Assembly (NCBI RefSeq): GCF_002217395.1
Contig: NZ_MUHD01000016.1
Span: 124,001-188,000, forward strand
Direction: 5' to 3'
Length of the DNA stretch: 64,000 bases
Source: Flavobacterium plurextorum
GTDB taxonomy: Bacteria > Bacteroidota > Bacteroidia > Flavobacteriales > Flavobacteriaceae
Shown here: one piece after another, positions 52,228 through 60,869 of the stretch
Numbering within the stretch: the first letter of the stretch is position 1
How the letters are laid out: the number at the start of each line of letters is the position of its first letter
The notes under the pieces: model-generated
What the model was told of the DNA's origin: nothing
Databases searched by the model: none
What the model saw: only the letters and a program-made list of their open reading frames with translations
Made by a program: the position numbers and the translations under genes

Positions 52228-52295
52228 TTGAGTTTTATAGGTTCGCCACAACTTTTAATGATCTTTCTAGTCTGTAAATTGTGGTCAAAAAAATA

Positions 52296-52829
52296 TCAGC
52301 CAATTAATTTATCAGCATACATTTTTTTAAGTTTTTGAACTTTCGGATCGATTACAAACTGGCAATAACCAGCTTCTTGATTGTTGTTATAATAATTTTG
52401 ATGATAATCTTCCGCCTCATAAAACACTTCAAAAGGTTTTAATTGTGTTACAATTGGATCTGCGTAAACAGATTGTACTTCTTGAAAAACTTTCTCAGCA
52501 ATTTCTTTTTGTTCGTCATTGTGATATAAAACAATCGAACGATATTGTGTACCACTGTCACCGCCTTGGCGATTTAAGGTTGTTGGATCATGACTTGTCA
52601 TAAACACAGTTATCAAATCATGATATGAAATTATGTCAGGATTAAAAGTTACCTGAATCACTTCTGCATGACCAGTTCGTCCTGTACATACTTCACGATA
52701 TGCAGGATTTTTTATAAAACCATCTGAATATCCCGATTTTATTGTTTCAACTCCTTTTAAACGCTGAATTACAGCTTCTACACACCAAAAACATCCACCA
52801 CCAAAAGTGGCTGTTGATAAATTTTCCAT
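52296..52829 (-). CDS. msrA: MsrA, peptide methionine-S-sulfoxide reductase
   Basis: This 177-aa enzyme repairs oxidised methionine. It shows GGGCFWCVEAV with nucleophile Cys13, the GYSDG and EVIQVTFNP segments, and YRSIVLYHND. There is no signal peptide, so it is cytoplasmic. It is followed by selO in the same direction and is close to the YpdA-like gene, making a small redox-repair group. Confidence 0.96.
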   Translation of the reverse strand: MENLSTATFGGGCFWCVEAVIQRLKGVETIKSGYSDGFIKNPAYREVCTGRTGHAEVIQVTFNPDIISYHDLITVFMTSHDPTTLNRQGGDSGTQYRSIVLYHNDEQKEIAEKVFQEVQSVYADPIVTQLKPFEVFYEAEDYHQNYYNNNQEAGYCQFVIDPKVQKLKKMYADKLIG

Positions 52830-52982
52830 AAATGTAAATAGTTTAAAGTTTACATGCCCTATTAATCCGATAGAATATTATGATAATTTATCTAAAAAAT
52901 AGCTTTTTAACTAAAGATATTAAAAGTTTACTCACTATTTGAAGTTTATAATTGATAAATTCTCAATTCTATAAAAAAGCAA

Positions 52983-52990
52983 TATATTTG
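52983..52990 (+). promoter_or_regulatory. -7 box for the PLP-enzyme gene
   Basis: TATATTTG matches TAnnTTTG, 22 bases before the ATG at 53013. Confidence 0.5.
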
Positions 52991-53012
52991 CAGTCAAACA
53001 CAGGCACAAATA

Positions 53013-54500
53013 ATGAATACCAAAAATAATACCATCAGTCTAGAAACCTATTTTCAAGACTTTAGACAGCATATCGTTGGCATAGATCAGGAATTTATGT
53101 CACCATTTGGCAAAAAAAATATTGTTTATACAGATTGGACTGCCAGCGGAAGGCTTTACAGACCAATTGAAGAGAAACTTTTAAATCAATTTGGCCCTTT
53201 TGTTGCCAACACACATACTGAAACAACTGTGTCTGGTACGGCGATGACTAAAGCTTACCATCACGCAAGAAATATAATTAAACGTCATACAAACGCTAAT
53301 AACGATGATGTTTTAATTACTGACGGAACCGGTATGACGGGTGTTATTAATAAGTTTCAGCGTATTTTAGGTTTAAAAATTCCTGAGAATTTAAAAAGCT
53401 TTACGACTGTTCCTGCCGAGAAAAAACCTATTGTTTTTATTTCACATATGGAGCATCATTCTAATCAAACTTCTTGGTTGGAAACTATTGCTGATGTCGA
53501 AATTATTCCATCTTGCGAAAAAGGACTTTTTAGTTTGGATAATTTAGAGCTGTTGTTACAAAAATACAGCGATAGAACAATAAAGATTGCATCGATTACT
53601 TCGTGCTCGAATGTTACAGGTTTAAAAACACCTTTTCATGAAGCTGCCAAATTAATGCACCAGTACAACGGTGTTTGTTTTGTCGATTTTGCGTGTTCAG
53701 GACCTTATGTAGAAATTGATATGCATCCGGCAGATGAAGAAGCTTATTTAGATGCTATTTTCTTTTCTCCGCATAAATTCTTAGGAGGACCTGGTACTTC
53801 TGGTGTTCTTATTTTTAATAAAAAATTATACAACAATATGATTCCCGATTGTCCGGGCGGTGGAACTGTGAGCTGGACAAATCCTTGGGGAGAACATAAA
53901 TATATTGATAATATCGAGGATCGCGAAGATGGCGGAACTCCAGGATTTCTTCAGGTGATTAAAACAGCTTTGGCAATTGAGTTGAAGGAAGAAATGGGAA
54001 TTGAAAACATTTTGCAACGCGAACATGAAATTGTTGATTTTGTTTTCAGTCAATTAGAACCTGTTGATAATATTAAGATTTTAGCAGGACAGCATAAAAA
54101 TAGATTAGGCGTTGTTTCCTTTTTTATTGAAAATCTTCATTTTAATTTAGGTGTAAAAATATTAAATGATCGATTTGGAATCCAAACTAGAGGAGGATGC
54201 AGCTGTGCAGGAACTTACGGGCATTTTTTACTGCATGTTGATCAGGAAACTTCAAATAAGCTGGTAAACGAAATTACAATTGGAGATTTAATTAAAAAAC
54301 CAGGATGGATTAGAATGTCAATTCACCCAACTACAACTGATGAAGAAATTGCTTTTGTTTGTGAAAGTATTAAAGAGTTAGCTAAAAACCATAAAGAATG
54401 GGCTTTAGACTATTCTTATAATAAAGATACAAACGAGTTTGTTCATAAAAATGCAACTTCTTTTGAAGATGAATTGGTAGAAGGCTGGTTTAAATCTTAA
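53013..54500 (+). CDS. Class-V aminotransferase-fold PLP enzyme (cysteine desulfurase-like)
   Basis: This 495-aa protein is a fold-type I PLP enzyme of the class-V family: NTHTETTVSG, HMEHHSNQTSW, FVDFACSGPY, and SPHKFLGGPGTSG with the PLP-binding Lys255. A late motif RGGCSCAGTYGH holds the cysteines that could act as in cysteine desulfurases. It is longer than IscS or SufS, so its substrate may differ; no partner Fe-S genes are nearby. It has its own promoter box and terminator. Confidence 0.85.
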   Translation: MNTKNNTISLETYFQDFRQHIVGIDQEFMSPFGKKNIVYTDWTASGRLYRPIEEKLLNQFGPFVANTHTETTVSGTAMTKAYHHARNIIKRHTNANNDDVLITDGTGMTGVINKFQRILGLKIPENLKSFTTVPAEKKPIVFISHMEHHSNQTSWLETIADVEIIPSCEKGLFSLDNLELLLQKYSDRTIKIASITSCSNVTGLKTPFHEAAKLMHQYNGVCFVDFACSGPYVEIDMHPADEEAYLDAIFFSPHKFLGGPGTSGVLIFNKKLYNNMIPDCPGGGTVSWTNPWGEHKYIDNIEDREDGGTPGFLQVIKTALAIELKEEMGIENILQREHEIVDFVFSQLEPVDNIKILAGQHKNRLGVVSFFIENLHFNLGVKILNDRFGIQTRGGCSCAGTYGHFLLHVDQETSNKLVNEITIGDLIKKPGWIRMSIHPTTTDEEIAFVCESIKELAKNHKEWALDYSYNKDTNEFVHKNATSFEDELVEGWFKS

Positions 54501-54557
54501 GAATTAATTTACTGCAAGTTTTTTTAAATTTTAGTACGAAGAACTTTGAGATATTAA

Positions 54558-54590
54558 AAACCCGATAGACTTTAAAAATCTATCGGGTTT
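54558..54590. terminator. Bidirectional terminator
   Basis: AAACCCGATAGA (54558-54569) pairs exactly with TCTATCGGGTTT (54579-54590), between the convergent PLP-enzyme and permease genes. Confidence 0.88.
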
Positions 54591-54612
54591 CTTATTTAAA
54601 CTATTTAAAGAA

Positions 54613-56355
54613 CTACATAATCAAACGTACGCCGCCAAGATCAGAAACTCTATAAGAAAATTTATTTCCAGGCGAACCAATAAACATGAAATTCTTAGGG
54701 ATTTTCCATTTTTGAGATAATTCGTCTATAATTTCTGGACCAAAAACGCCTTGAATTTCAAGATATTCGATATCAATATCATCATAAGCACGATCTAGAA
54801 CTTCAAGATCTTTTATTAAAGCTTCATTGTTTACAGAATCACTTTTAACATGAACTATTTTTAGCTTTTTGGTCGTTTCATTGCCTTGAACATATTGCAG
54901 GACTTTATTTAATATTGCAATATCATCACCTTTGGTAAAAAACACAAACTCTTGAGAATTGATTTGAACACTCATTTTTTGTAAATATCGATTACTCAAA
55001 ATCACCATTTTTCGTAATGGCTGATAAAAATATTCTAAAGCTTCAATTAAAAGTTTAATAAGTATAACTCGATTCAGCATTATTCCGATAAACAATAATG
55101 ACGGAACCATGTATTTCAAAAAAGTATAGAATGCGTTGATGTTGAGCTCCATATTACCTATAAAAGCAATAATAACAAAAATTATTGCGGTCACAACAGC
55201 TATACCGCGTGCCCGCACAGGCCTTGGAAGTTTACTGCGTTTAAATTTAAGAAGCAGATTTCCTATTCCAAATAACGCCATTACAGCCAAAAATGAGAAT
55301 GTATAAACTCCTGCGAGAGATTCTAAATGTCCGTTTGTAGCAAAAAGAACTGATATACAAAGAATTAAAAAACTTATTGCAATACGATAATGTGATCCTC
55401 TTTTATTCTGCTTTAAAAAATAATTCGGTAGAATTCGATCTAAAGTCATTCGGTTTAAAAGTCCAGAAACACCAACAAATGAAGTCAAGACTGCTCCACA
55501 AAGCACTAAAACTGCGTCAATAGAAATCAGCCATGCAAGCCAAGAACCACCAGTTGTTTGCCCTAAAAAAGCCAATAGCGATTCTTTGTTTTCGCCAACT
55601 TGCGCTAACGGAATTACTCCAATAATTAGAATTGCAATAACAGGATTAAAAAAGCTGACAATCGCCCACATATTGCGGAGTGTTTTAGGAAATACTCCAG
55701 CTTCCTGCTCTTCAACAAAGTTAGCAGAACTTTCAAATCCTGAAATTCCGAGCATTGCGGCCGAAAAGCCTAAAAACAGAGCCGTTTTTAAATTCCCAAA
55801 TGCAATAGGAGCCTGCCAATTAAGATGAAAAACATCTAAACCGTTCATGGCGATATATAAAAGTGACGCTAAAACGAGTAAACTTAAAGTTGTTAAATGG
55901 GTTACGAATATAATTACTGCCACAAAAGCAGATTCTCCAATTCCTAAAATGGCGAGAAAAGTAAAAAGAATTAAAACTACAACAGTAGCAATTGTAACAT
56001 TAACACCATCAAAGATTCCGTGTAAGTAGTGCATTCCTTCTGAAGCTGAAATTACAGCAGTTGCCATATAGGAAAGAACAGTAAGAGTGGCAGCCAGCGA
56101 TGCGAGCTTTTTGGTAGATGTATTTAGTAATACATTGTAAGCGCCGCCATTTAAAGGAATTGCACCAACAACTTCGCCATAAATTTTTCTAAATAGATAT
56201 AAAACTACCGCCACAATCAGCAATGAAATCCATGCGTATTGTCCTGCGTATAAAATGGTTAATGCTGATACATACAAGCAGGAAGAACTAATATCGTTTC
56301 CACATATTGCCGTAGCTTGTAATTGATTTAATCTCTTGTGTATAATTTCTTTCAT
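54613..56355 (-). CDS. APC-family amino acid permease
   Basis: This 580-aa protein has about 12 membrane spans with the APC pattern (LQATAICGNDISSSCLYVSAL at the first helix, GGAYNVLLN, GISGFESSANFVEEQEAGVFPKTLRN). It should import an amino acid or related compound with H+. A ~110-residue cytoplasmic C-terminal domain (after residue ~465) resembles a USP-like or regulatory tail. The ATG at 56355 (MKEIIHKRL) is preferred; the upstream TTG gives an odd leader. Confidence 0.9.
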   Translation of the reverse strand: MKEIIHKRLNQLQATAICGNDISSSCLYVSALTILYAGQYAWISLLIVAVVLYLFRKIYGEVVGAIPLNGGAYNVLLNTSTKKLASLAATLTVLSYMATAVISASEGMHYLHGIFDGVNVTIATVVVLILFTFLAILGIGESAFVAVIIFVTHLTTLSLLVLASLLYIAMNGLDVFHLNWQAPIAFGNLKTALFLGFSAAMLGISGFESSANFVEEQEAGVFPKTLRNMWAIVSFFNPVIAILIIGVIPLAQVGENKESLLAFLGQTTGGSWLAWLISIDAVLVLCGAVLTSFVGVSGLLNRMTLDRILPNYFLKQNKRGSHYRIAISFLILCISVLFATNGHLESLAGVYTFSFLAVMALFGIGNLLLKFKRSKLPRPVRARGIAVVTAIIFVIIAFIGNMELNINAFYTFLKYMVPSLLFIGIMLNRVILIKLLIEALEYFYQPLRKMVILSNRYLQKMSVQINSQEFVFFTKGDDIAILNKVLQYVQGNETTKKLKIVHVKSDSVNNEALIKDLEVLDRAYDDIDIEYLEIQGVFGPEIIDELSQKWKIPKNFMFIGSPGNKFSYRVSDLGGVRLIM

Positions 56356-56484
56356 TTTTAATAGAATTGAAAACAATTGACTTAAAAAATAATGAAGGGC
56401 AAAGTATTAGACTTTTGCAAGAGGCGTATAAATGCAGAGAACTACATCAGTTTTGGTACAAAAGAAAAAATTAAGTTAGTAAAA

Positions 56485-56955
56485 TTATTTGGATTCCTCA
56501 AATTTATTCAGTGACAGTAAAGCTTGCTGCTGAATTTTTTTCTGAAAAAAACCAGTCCATCCCAGTAAATAACCAGTAAGTCCGAAAGCTTGTTTTGACC
56601 ATTTCCAAACATCAAAATCGTCAACATGTTTAATAATCAAACCATCTTGAAATACAAATTCTGCACTAATTTTATTGATTACCTTACGATTTGTTTTGCT
56701 AAAATTGTAAGTTGCAATCCATTTTGCAGAACCTGAAAAATCATCAGCATTTACATCTGAAAATTCAATTTTGATGTTTCCTTTGCTTTTTAGCAGCAAC
56801 ATTTTCCACATTTTTGATACTTGTTCATCTTTCAATAAACCAAATGCGGGATCTATAAAATGTACTTTTGGATGATAGCATTCTGACATCGTTTTAGCAT
56901 CTGAATTAGCAAATGCGGTATAGAACTTTGTTATTACTGCTTCGTTAGGAGTCAT
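56485..56955 (-). CDS. NTF2-like (SnoaL-type) protein
   Basis: This 156-aa protein has the cone-shaped NTF2/SnoaL fold pattern: EAVITKFYTAFANSDAKTMSECYHPKVHFIDPAFG, SAKWIATYNFSKTNRKV and FQDGLIIKHVDDFD. Family members bind small hydrophobic ligands or act as isomerases; this one's role is unknown. It may be the last gene of the operon running from 59381. Confidence 0.85.
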   Translation of the reverse strand: MTPNEAVITKFYTAFANSDAKTMSECYHPKVHFIDPAFGLLKDEQVSKMWKMLLLKSKGNIKIEFSDVNADDFSGSAKWIATYNFSKTNRKVINKISAEFVFQDGLIIKHVDDFDVWKWSKQAFGLTGYLLGWTGFFQKKIQQQALLSLNKFEESK

Positions 56956-57008
56956 ATTAAATTGTAATTAGATTATAAATATAAGATTTATTCTAATAAA
57001 TTTTATAT

Positions 57009-57533
57009 TTATAAGGCACTTATTTCTTTTGCTGTATCATAACTCTTCTTAGATTTATCATAAGCTGTTGAAAAATAGTTCATTTTGTTATGCGCAGTAA
57101 AATACCCATTTTCGTTACCAAAGGCATTAGAACCTCCGGTTATAATAAAACGAACAGCATAAATATCGTTTTTTTTCAATTTTGCAAATTCCGATGGAGT
57201 AAAATAATAATAGGATGATATTTTTCCGTCTGCAGTTTCTTTAACGTTTTTATCGACACAAGCAATAACATCGGCATTTGCCAAATCTACATATAAACCG
57301 CCAGAAATTCGTGCTTTATCATTTGAAGGTGTAATTGTAATTTTTAAAACACCGCCTTTATCTGTTTTCGCAACTTGAATATCTGCTTCACCTGTAAAAG
57401 CATATTTCTCGCAGATAAACGTATACGTTTTTGTTGCAGAAAGAGGAGAAGCACCTTTAATGCTCATAGTTTGCTGAGCGTTTACAATAGTTGAGAATAA
57501 CAGTAATAAAAATAGGGGCATTTTTAAATTCAT
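57009..57533 (-). CDS. Secreted hypothetical protein
   Basis: This 174-aa protein has a signal peptide (LFLLLLFSTIVNAQ). The mature part looks like a beta-rich domain (MSIKGASPLSATKTYTFICEKYAFTGEADIQV...VLKITITPSN). No family is recognised. It starts 4 bases after a lipoprotein gene, so the two are likely co-expressed. Confidence 0.65.
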   Translation of the reverse strand: MNLKMPLFLLLLFSTIVNAQQTMSIKGASPLSATKTYTFICEKYAFTGEADIQVAKTDKGGVLKITITPSNDKARISGGLYVDLANADVIACVDKNVKETADGKISSYYYFTPSEFAKLKKNDIYAVRFIITGGSNAFGNENGYFTAHNKMNYFSTAYDKSKKSYDTAKEISAL

Positions 57534-57537
57534 AATT

Positions 57538-58020
57538 TTACTTTATTGTTTCGGTTAATTTTGAGTCAAACTTCTCATCCCAATCCATTGACTTTATTGC
57601 TGAAACTAAATTTTCATTGTTCACAAATACACGAAGTTCTTTGTTTGCAACCTTTTTAGTATACAAAGCACGATAACGGTAAATTACTTCTTGCTTAGTT
57701 TTATAAACACCATCTAATTTCAAATCGATAAAACTTCCGTAATACTGTCTAAATCTTGTACAAGTTTTAGTTAGTCGTTCTTCAGTTGTGTTTTCTCTCA
57801 CAGACTGTGTTACTTCGGTTTCATTAAAAGGCTTGAATTTTGATGTATTACAAGTTTCTAATACTCTTTTACCTAATTCATAAGCTTTTCTTTGTTGTTG
57901 AGAATTAATCTCGGCACTTGGAACTTTTTTTATCTTTAAATCTTCTGTATCTCGACTTATCGTTTTCGTTTTACATCCAATTAATAACAACAAACATATA
58001 ATCAATCCTGCTTTCTTCAT
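57538..58020 (-). CDS. Small lipoprotein
   Basis: This 160-aa predicted lipoprotein begins MKKAGLIICLLLLIGCKTK with a good lipobox (LIGC, Cys16). The mature part is basic and charged (KTKTISRDTEDLKIKKVPSAE). An in-frame ATG two codons upstream (58026) abuts the M23 stop and is an equally possible start. No function is apparent; position suggests an envelope role with the M23 gene. Confidence 0.65.
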   Translation of the reverse strand: MKKAGLIICLLLLIGCKTKTISRDTEDLKIKKVPSAEINSQQQRKAYELGKRVLETCNTSKFKPFNETEVTQSVRENTTEERLTKTCTRFRQYYGSFIDLKLDGVYKTKQEVIYRYRALYTKKVANKELRVFVNNENLVSAIKSMDWDEKFDSKLTETIK

Positions 58021-58026
58021 AATCAT

Positions 58027-58704
58027 TTAAGTAATTTTTAATAATAAGTTAGGGTCAGGGCAGTTTTCAATATAAAAATTCAAATCATTCGTATTGCAGA
58101 CTCCTGGATAATCGCCCCAGTAATTTCCCAAATTTCGTATAATTTGAAAGTGGACATGAGGAGCATAATCTCCGTTAATAAATGAACTTCCTAAAGATGC
58201 AATTTGTTCGCCTTTTATAAAAACAGCCCCAACAGTAAGGTTTTCTATACTTTCTAACGATAAATGTCCGTATAAAGTATAAAATATTTCACTTTCAATT
58301 TCATGCTCTAAAATAATAGTCGGACCATAATCACCTAAACCAGCATTGTTTTTGAAACTGTGGATTTTTCCGTCAAGAGGTGCTAAAACAGCAGTTCCTT
58401 CTTTTGTCCATAAATCCAGTCCAATATGAATATTTCGTTCCGGAATTGAATCATTTCTAAAAATCGAACTGCGTTTGTACAAAGAGCGCCCTTCAATATA
58501 TCCGCCATAAGCTACTTCAGAATTATTAGCTTTCAAATAATCAGTAATAAAACGTTCAAAATCAGCTGCACTTTCTGGTTTACTTTCTACCAATTCGATA
58601 TTCGTTGACGATAAATCGAGCGGAAGATAATTGGAATAATCAATAGCATCATCAATTACTTTAGCAGGCGGCAAGGATTTTAAAATAGAAATAAGGGACT
58701 TCAT
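58027..58704 (-). CDS. M23-family peptidoglycan metallopeptidase-like protein
   Basis: This 225-aa protein carries the M23 zinc site: His93-x3-Asp97 (HIGLDLW) and His183-x-His185 (APHVHFQ), plus a YGHLS His147. M23 enzymes cut peptidoglycan peptide cross-links. No signal peptide or membrane span is seen, which is unusual for a cell-wall enzyme; a non-classical route or cytoplasmic substrate is possible. It sits between the methyltransferase-like and lipoprotein genes. Confidence 0.85.
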   Translation of the reverse strand: MKSLISILKSLPPAKVIDDAIDYSNYLPLDLSSTNIELVESKPESAADFERFITDYLKANNSEVAYGGYIEGRSLYKRSSIFRNDSIPERNIHIGLDLWTKEGTAVLAPLDGKIHSFKNNAGLGDYGPTIILEHEIESEIFYTLYGHLSLESIENLTVGAVFIKGEQIASLGSSFINGDYAPHVHFQIIRNLGNYWGDYPGVCNTNDLNFYIENCPDPNLLLKIT

Positions 58705-58715
58705 GAATATTAGAT

Positions 58716-59381
58716 TTAGGACAATTTCTCAATTATTATTATTTCATTATGCACTTCTATACGAGGCAGCATTTTTGCAGTAAACAACTCAGCGTTTATT
58801 TCCGCTTTGTATTTTCTATTGCGAATGTTATGCGCTTCGTCAAGAATCATTGTGTTAAACAAAATAAAGCCTTTGTTTTTCAATAGGAAACAGACTCTTT
58901 CACTGAAGAACTTTTCAAACAAGAAGTTAGGCATATTAGTATCTTCAAAAATATCGATTATAATTAAATCATACTTGTCTTTTGTTTTCAAAACAAACTC
59001 AAACGCATCATCTATTACAATTTCAAGCTGCTTAATTTTATTGAGATTAAAATATTCATTTGCAATCTGAATCATGTCTGAATCGATTTCGACACCCGTA
59101 ATTTTTTCTTTGTATTCTATTTCGTCAACAAGAGTTTTGATTACGCTTCCGCCGGCAACTCCAAGAACTAGAATATGATCCATTTTTAAAACTTTATCAT
59201 ATCCAATATTTCTAAGACCGTACCTTAGTATTCGCTGTAAGCTTCCATAAGAATAATTTGTGTTTTCAGAATCGATTACCAATTCTCCATTTGTCCAAGT
59301 AACTTCGATTATTTTACTTCTTGCTGACTTTTTTTTGAATATATTTATAGGTATAAGATAACTGAACAGTTTTTGAATCAT
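58716..59381 (-). CDS. Spermidine synthase-like methyltransferase-fold protein
   Basis: This 221-aa protein has the SAM/dcSAM-binding fold of spermidine synthases (VLGVAGGSVIKTLV, ITGVEIDSDMIQIANEYF, DLIIIDIFEDTNMPNFLFEKFF) but is shorter than SpeE and lacks its full N-terminal domain. It might be a class-I methyltransferase. It starts the probable operon 59381-56485. Confidence 0.78.
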   Translation of the reverse strand: MIQKLFSYLIPINIFKKKSARSKIIEVTWTNGELVIDSENTNYSYGSLQRILRYGLRNIGYDKVLKMDHILVLGVAGGSVIKTLVDEIEYKEKITGVEIDSDMIQIANEYFNLNKIKQLEIVIDDAFEFVLKTKDKYDLIIIDIFEDTNMPNFLFEKFFSERVCFLLKNKGFILFNTMILDEAHNIRNRKYKAEINAELFTAKMLPRIEVHNEIIIIEKLS

Positions 59382-59398
59382 TTTATAATGGTTTTACT

Positions 59399-59406
59399 CA
59401 AAAATA
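59399..59406 (-). promoter_or_regulatory. -7 box for the methyltransferase-like operon
   Basis: The minus strand reads TATTTTTG (TAnnTTTG), 18 bases before the start codon. Confidence 0.45.
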
Positions 59407-59447
59407 CCATTTTAAATCTTTTATTTTGTAGCAAAAATTAAATTTTA

Positions 59448-59999
59448 ATGAAGAAACAATTATACAATTTTATCTTTTGCAAGCTAATGGGCTGGAAAAT
59501 AACAGGGTTGGAGAACGCCGAAGTAAAAAAATGTATATTGATGGTTATGCCTCATACTAGTAATCACGATTTTTATATTGGGCTTTTTACCCGAGGAATC
59601 TCTGGTTTACAAATGAATTGGGTAGGAAAGAAGGAATTATTTAGATTTCCTTTCGGATATTACTTCAAAAACGTTGGCGGAGAACCTATTGATCGCACAG
59701 GCGGATTGAATAAAGTAGATTCTATTGCTGCAATTTTTGACCGTAAAGAGATCTTTCGCTTGGCTGTTGCTCCTGAAGGAACCCGAAAAGGCGTTACCGA
59801 AATTAGAAGCGGTTTTTATTACATCGCTCTCAAAGCAAATGTTCCAATTGTTCCAGTCGCTTTTGATTGGGGAAAGAAAATAGTTAATCTAGGGAAAACT
59901 TTTTTTCCAACAGGAAATTATGAAGCTGATCTCGAAATTTTAAAACAACACTATAAAGGTGTTCTAGGTAAAATTCCTGAAAACGGAATTCAACTCTAA
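59448..59999 (+). CDS. PlsC-family acyltransferase
   Basis: This 183-aa protein has the acyltransferase motif His36-x4-Asp41 (PHTSNHD) and a later PEGTRKG motif, as in 1-acylglycerol-3-phosphate acyltransferases. It is shorter than typical PlsC, with the membrane helix reduced to a hydrophobic start. It may acylate a lysophospholipid or similar membrane lipid. Confidence 0.85.
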   Translation: MKKQLYNFIFCKLMGWKITGLENAEVKKCILMVMPHTSNHDFYIGLFTRGISGLQMNWVGKKELFRFPFGYYFKNVGGEPIDRTGGLNKVDSIAAIFDRKEIFRLAVAPEGTRKGVTEIRSGFYYIALKANVPIVPVAFDWGKKIVNLGKTFFPTGNYEADLEILKQHYKGVLGKIPENGIQL

Positions 60000-60083
60000 C
60001 TTTTCGATATTTTTTTTAATTGCGTGAGAATCGCTTAAATCAAAAATAATTTTGAAATTTTTCAAATATGCGAAAATTTCAAA

Positions 60084-60557
60084 TTAAGGTGTGTACACTT
60101 TAAAAGTACCGTTTTTATAGAAAAAGACTATTTTTTCTATTTCATCTTCCTCAACAGTTAAATTAGAGTTTTTCTTTAACTCTATTTTTTTTGTTTGAGG
60201 ATTTTCAGTTTCATATTCAATTTGAGAGAATAAATCTTCACCTGTGAAATTATCATTTGATGGAGAAGGGGAGTTTAGATTTCTGTTTTCTCCAAAATTA
60301 TCTGCTTTCGAAATTGTGCTTTCATGATCTGATTTTGGAAAATTTCCCTTTCCATTTAAAATCCAGTATAAATCTACATCAGGAAAAACGTCCAAAATTT
60401 TCATTACAAAATCCAAACTTGGTTTGTTTCTTCCAGAGAGCAGGTGAGACATACTTGATCGCTGTACACCAATTTTATCTGCAAAAGAAGAAGCATTTAA
60501 ACCATAATAATCCAGTATACTTTCCAGTCGTTTTACAAAATCATCTATGTTTACCAT
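60084..60557 (-). CDS. XRE-family helix-turn-helix repressor
   Basis: This 157-aa protein has an N-terminal HTH domain at about residues 6-65 (FADKIGVQRSSMSHLLSGRNKPSLDFVMKIL). The remainder (~70-157) is acidic and low-complexity, with no protease or metal motif. Its start codon (60555-60557) lies at the centre of a TTTACcattGTAAA site, and another such site covers its predicted -7 box, so it most likely represses itself and the divergent M14 gene. Confidence 0.88.
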   Translation of the reverse strand: MVNIDDFVKRLESILDYYGLNASSFADKIGVQRSSMSHLLSGRNKPSLDFVMKILDVFPDVDLYWILNGKGNFPKSDHESTISKADNFGENRNLNSPSPSNDNFTGEDLFSQIEYETENPQTKKIELKKNSNLTVEEDEIEKIVFFYKNGTFKVYTP

Positions 60558-60563
60558 TGTAAA
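60550..60563. promoter_or_regulatory. Operator-like site on the XRE start codon
   Basis: TTTACCATTGTAAA has perfect TTTAC/GTAAA arms with the repressor ATG in its centre, so bound repressor would block translation or elongation there. Confidence 0.65.
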
Positions 60564-60584
60564 TTACAGTTTAAAATTAACTTG

Positions 60585-60598
60585 TTTACAAATGTAAC
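60585..60598. promoter_or_regulatory. Operator-like site on the XRE promoter
   Basis: TTTACAAATGTAAC differs by one base from a perfect TTTAC-N4-GTAAA palindrome and covers the -7 box at 60589-60596. Confidence 0.65.
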
Positions 60599-60619
60599 TA
60601 AATTGATTTGATTTAGCAA
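60589..60619 (-). promoter_or_regulatory. Predicted promoter of the XRE gene
   Basis: Read on the minus strand, TTG (60619-60617), a 20-base spacer and TACATTTG (60596-60589) match the flavobacterial promoter, placing transcription start about 25 bases before the ATG. Confidence 0.55.
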
Positions 60620-60620
60620 T

Positions 60621-60634
60621 TTTACAACTGTAAA
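60621..60634. promoter_or_regulatory. Operator-like site upstream of the XRE -33 region
   Basis: TTTACAACTGTAAA has perfect arms and an N4 of AACT, next to the predicted -33 element. Confidence 0.6.
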
Positions 60635-60817
60635 TACCTAAATAAACAACTTTAAGTCAGTATTAACACTTTAAACAAGGCAATTTAACTTGTTGAAAAT
60701 AAGTATTTCTATATCGAAAATTAACTTTTGTAATTTTCAATCCAATATTCAACTTTAAAAGACCATAAAGCTTTGAAATATCTGTTTACAATTCTGAATT
60801 TTATTTCTTTTTACGAA

Positions 60818-60831
60818 TTTACAATTGTAAA
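60818..60831. promoter_or_regulatory. Operator-like site on the -33 region of the M14 promoter
   Basis: TTTACAATTGTAAA is a perfect 14-base palindrome containing the TTG (60825-60827) that is the likely -33 element. Confidence 0.65.
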
Positions 60832-60841
60832 AATAAAGATG

Positions 60842-60855
60842 TTTACTTTTGTAAA
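60842..60855. promoter_or_regulatory. Operator-like site on the -7 box of the M14 gene
   Basis: TTTACTTTTGTAAA (with outer G and C pairing, 60841-60856) contains the -7 box TACTTTTG (60844-60851), 18 bases before the M14 ATG. Confidence 0.65.
60844..60851 (+). promoter_or_regulatory. -7 box for the M14 carboxypeptidase gene
   Basis: TACTTTTG matches TAnnTTTG. With TTG at 60825-60827 it gives a 16-base spacer, a little short but acceptable. Confidence 0.55.
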
Positions 60856-60869
60856 CTAATCGAAAGACA

